Assembly: GCA_016209205.1 (NCBI GenBank)
Contig: JACQWQ010000169.1
Location: 1-32,125 of the forward strand
Origin: Chloroflexota bacterium
Lineage (GTDB): Bacteria > Chloroflexota > Anaerolineae > UBA4142 > SHND01
Direction of reading: 5' to 3'
Length of the DNA: 32,125 nucleotides
In this document: piece by piece, positions 30,465 to 32,125 of the stretch
How positions within the stretch are numbered: the stretch's first letter is position 1
How the letters are laid out: each line of letters begins with the position of its first letter
The notes under the pieces: generated by a model
Database searches by the model: none
Told to the model about the DNA's origin: nothing
Seen by the model: only the letters and a program-made list of their open reading frames with translations
Translations under genes and position numbers: made by a program

Positions 30465-32125
30465 TGTAAGGGAATCAGCAGTTCATTTTTGTCGCGCGAT
30501 TTCTTGGGCGCGGTAAGTTCCAAACAATTTTTTCCATTGCCATCACACACGCTTAATCGCAATTCCGTCGCGCGCTGCGCATCGGACGAGAGCGCAAGTT
30601 GGCTCACCACCGTTTCGTTTTTTCTCCAAAAACTGGTCGGATATTCCGGCGCGCTGGGGGTATATAACCCCTCCGCTGCACGACCCTCCGCGTCATCGCG
30701 ATAACGCAGACGAATCCTAAAATCATGCGCGGGTGCATTGCTCACGCGCCAATACAGCACCAATTTGGACGGAGTGCTTTGCATGTCAACGCGATAACCG
30801 AGCAGCGTCAGCGTCTCGCCAAAAACCGCGCCGCTTTTGGTCATTGTATTCAGATATTGCGATGCGGTAGCATAGAGCTGCAAACGCAGAGTGTCCACGC
30901 GCCATTGGTTCACCAAATCCCCGCGCCGCACCAACCATTTTTCCACAAAACTGTCCGGGTCCCAATAATCGGGCGCGGCGGGAATGAACCATACGCGCAG
31001 ATAATTTGCATTGAGCGCGTTCAACTGCTGCGTCGTTTTGGTGTCGGGCAAAAACGTTTCGGGATACACCACCAACGGCAACTTGGTGCGGTCATAATAC
31101 ACCAGCGACGTTTCGGGAAAATTTTGCACGATGAGGTCGCCCGGCTGCGCGTTGGCATTGATAATGTCCGTCAACCCGCGCCAATCCGGCGCCTTGGCGA
31201 ACGCGGGATTGGTCCAATAGTTGAACAGCGCGAGCGCGGCGACCAGCGCGAGCGCGGCGAAAATGACGAGGCGTGAAACGTGAGGCGTGAAACGTGAGGC
31301 GTGAAACGTGAGGCGTGAAACGTGAAACGTGAAACGTGAAACGTGAAACGTAGTAACGAATTTATTCGTTCGTGAAACTCCAGACGTAGTAACGAATTCA
31401 TTCGTTCGTAAAGCGTCAATCAAGTCGAACACGCCCGTAATGCCGAACGCGAGGAGCAAATAATACGCGGGCGCAACGCCGTTCAAATAGCGTTCGAGGT
31501 ATAAGGGGCGAATTGTATTTAGCGCAAACACCGCGACGGTCGGCACGCCCGCGTAAAGGGCAAAAAACAAGCCGCGTTTCCAATCGCGCTGCCAGAGAAA
31601 AATCAAACCGAGCAGCGCGAGCAACGCGAACGGAATCCACAACCACGCGCGCCATTCCGCGTCCAACGTTTCCCCCACCGTAAACGCGCTAAATGTTTCA
31701 CGCGCAAGGTCCCACAACGCGACGCCTTGCCGCCCGCTGCCTTCCCCGTACGCCGAAACGCGGTTCGACAGAATCAGCGGATACGGCAAGTACAACGCGG
31801 CTAAAACCATTTGCGCGCCGAGCCACTGCGCGAGTTTCTTAAGGTCGCGCCACATCGTCGCAAACACGAACAGATTCAACGCCAGCAAAATAAGCGCTTC
31901 GTAATAATGCGAATACAACGCGGCGAGTTCGACGATGATAAAAAACAGTAGGGGCAATGCCTTGTGCTTGCCCTGTGCGTTGGGCGACCACGATTTGGGC
32001 GACCACGATTTGGGCGACCACGAGGAATCGCCCCTACCCTGTGCGTTGGGCGACCACGATTTGGGCGACCACGAGGGATCGCCCCTACCCTGTGCGTTGG
32101 GCGACCACGATTTGGGCGACCACGA
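30461..32125 (-). CDS. GT39-like membrane glycosyltransferase, 5' end beyond the window
   Basis: At least 555 codons. The frame stays open to the right edge, so the N-terminal third with the catalytic GT-C loop lies outside. What is seen: an ELAALYSHYYEALILLALN helix pair typical of the middle of GT39/PMT-like proteins, further helices (YLERYLNGVAPAYYLLLAFG), then a soluble domain with DWRGLTDIINANAQPGDLIVQNFPETSLVYY and a C-terminal beta domain. Starting at a TTG at 31957 is possible but unlikely, since the upstream frame is open. Two in-frame repeat insertions lie at 31267-31420 and 31950-32125. It is likely co-transcribed with the YfhO-like gene (ATGA overlap). Confidence 0.78.
   Translation of the reverse strand, partial: SWSPKSWSPNAQGRGDPSWSPKSWSPNAQGRGDSSWSPKSWSPKSWSPNAQGKHKALPLLFFIIVELAALYSHYYEALILLALNLFVFATMWRDLKKLAQWLGAQMVLAALYLPYPLILSNRVSAYGEGSGRQGVALWDLARETFSAFTVGETLDAEWRAWLWIPFALLALLGLIFLWQRDWKRGLFFALYAGVPTVAVFALNTIRPLYLERYLNGVAPAYYLLLAFGITGVFDLIDALRTNEFVTTSGVSRTNKFVTTFHVSRFTFHVSRLTFHASRFTPHVSRLVIFAALALVAALALFNYWTNPAFAKAPDWRGLTDIINANAQPGDLIVQNFPETSLVYYDRTKLPLVVYPETFLPDTKTTQQLNALNANYLRVWFIPAAPDYWDPDSFVEKWLVRRGDLVNQWRVDTLRLQLYATASQYLNTMTKSGAVFGETLTLLGYRVDMQSTPSKLVLYWRVSNAPAHDFRIRLRYRDDAEGRAAEGLYTPSAPEYPTSFWRKNETVVSQLALSSDAQRATELRLSVCDGNGKNCLELTAPKKSRDKNELLIPLQ
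31267..31420. repeat. GTGAAACGTGAGGC tandem repeat inside the glycosyltransferase gene
   Basis: About nine copies of a 7-9 bp unit, then two copies of GTAGTAACGAATT(T/C)ATTCGTTCGT, each with a small palindrome. They encode the FTFHVSRLTFHASRF run and TNEFVTT/TNKFVTT in a loop between helices, in frame. Confidence 0.88.
31950..32125. repeat. GGGCGACCACGA repeat array at the right edge, inside the glycosyltransferase gene
   Basis: Multiple copies of TTGGGCGACCACGA with TCGCCCCTACCCTGTGCG spacers. They encode the WSPKSWSPNAQG-type repeat with no stop codons. It belongs to the same family as the array at 1-297 and the inner palindrome at 8409-8469. The array continues beyond the window. Confidence 0.88.

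Overview
The window looks like a chromosomal segment of a Chloroflexota bacterium, probably Anaerolineae-like. This is inferred from three things: the mix of genes (LCP protein, YfhO and GT-C membrane proteins, DUF4367-like secreted proteins, a GerW/YtfJ homologue, GAF-type NarL sensors), generally high GC, and many copies of short palindromic or tandem intergenic repeats that also run in frame through genes. No rRNA or taxonomic marker is present, so the assignment is tentative.

Layout. (1) 1-1790: a diversity-generating retroelement (DGR): a 104-bp tandem repeat, a DGR-type reverse transcriptase, a coupled Avd accessory protein, and an adenine-rich template repeat that reads like the variable region of a formylglycine-generating-enzyme/C-type-lectin target. 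No variable-region target lies in the window, so the target must be elsewhere. (2) 1865-7405: a nitrogen-oxide module. nnrS and a lipoprotein nirK are divergent around a perfect CRP/FNR-type palindrome. Next come a divergent NarL-type response regulator and GAF histidine kinase, and a single-domain receiver. (3) 7453-10956: small pieces: a multicopper oxidase C-terminal remnant, an orphan AzlD, a MITE-like element, an LCP protein with an in-frame repeat, and a coupled small protein/HNH pair. (4) 11072-12501: three minus-strand tRNA genes (Pro-TGG, Gly-TCC, CAT) alternating with two small HNH genes. The CAT tRNA carries a 201-nt group I intron of the Azoarcus (IC3) kind in its anticodon loop. 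A third HNH fragment lies just beyond.

(5) 12624-20371: cell-envelope and secreted proteins: a triple-repeat secreted protein, a GT39/PMT-like membrane glycosyltransferase, a lipoprotein metallophosphoesterase, a glycoside-hydrolase-like secreted protein, a TolB-like propeller, and a coupled small membrane protein plus GerW/YtfJ homologue. (6) 20499-21187: a frameshifted P-loop-kinase-like gene. (7) 21284-25406: a visibly AT-richer minus-strand operon-like island. It holds two DUF4367-like paralogues, a lipoprotein, a MauE-type redox membrane protein, a Tat-exported protein, a 12-cysteine protein resembling a double-psi beta-barrel, and a truncated CxxC (DCC-like) protein behind a strong sigma-70-type promoter. 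(8) 25502-32125: a GAF-LuxR regulator, an O-antigen-ligase-like protein, a YfhO-like protein and a GT-C glycosyltransferase that runs off the right edge.

The items most worth following up are the DGR, the tRNA group I intron with its neighbouring HNH genes, the MauE/cysteine-rich island, and the repeated in-frame domestication of intergenic repeats in at least five proteins.
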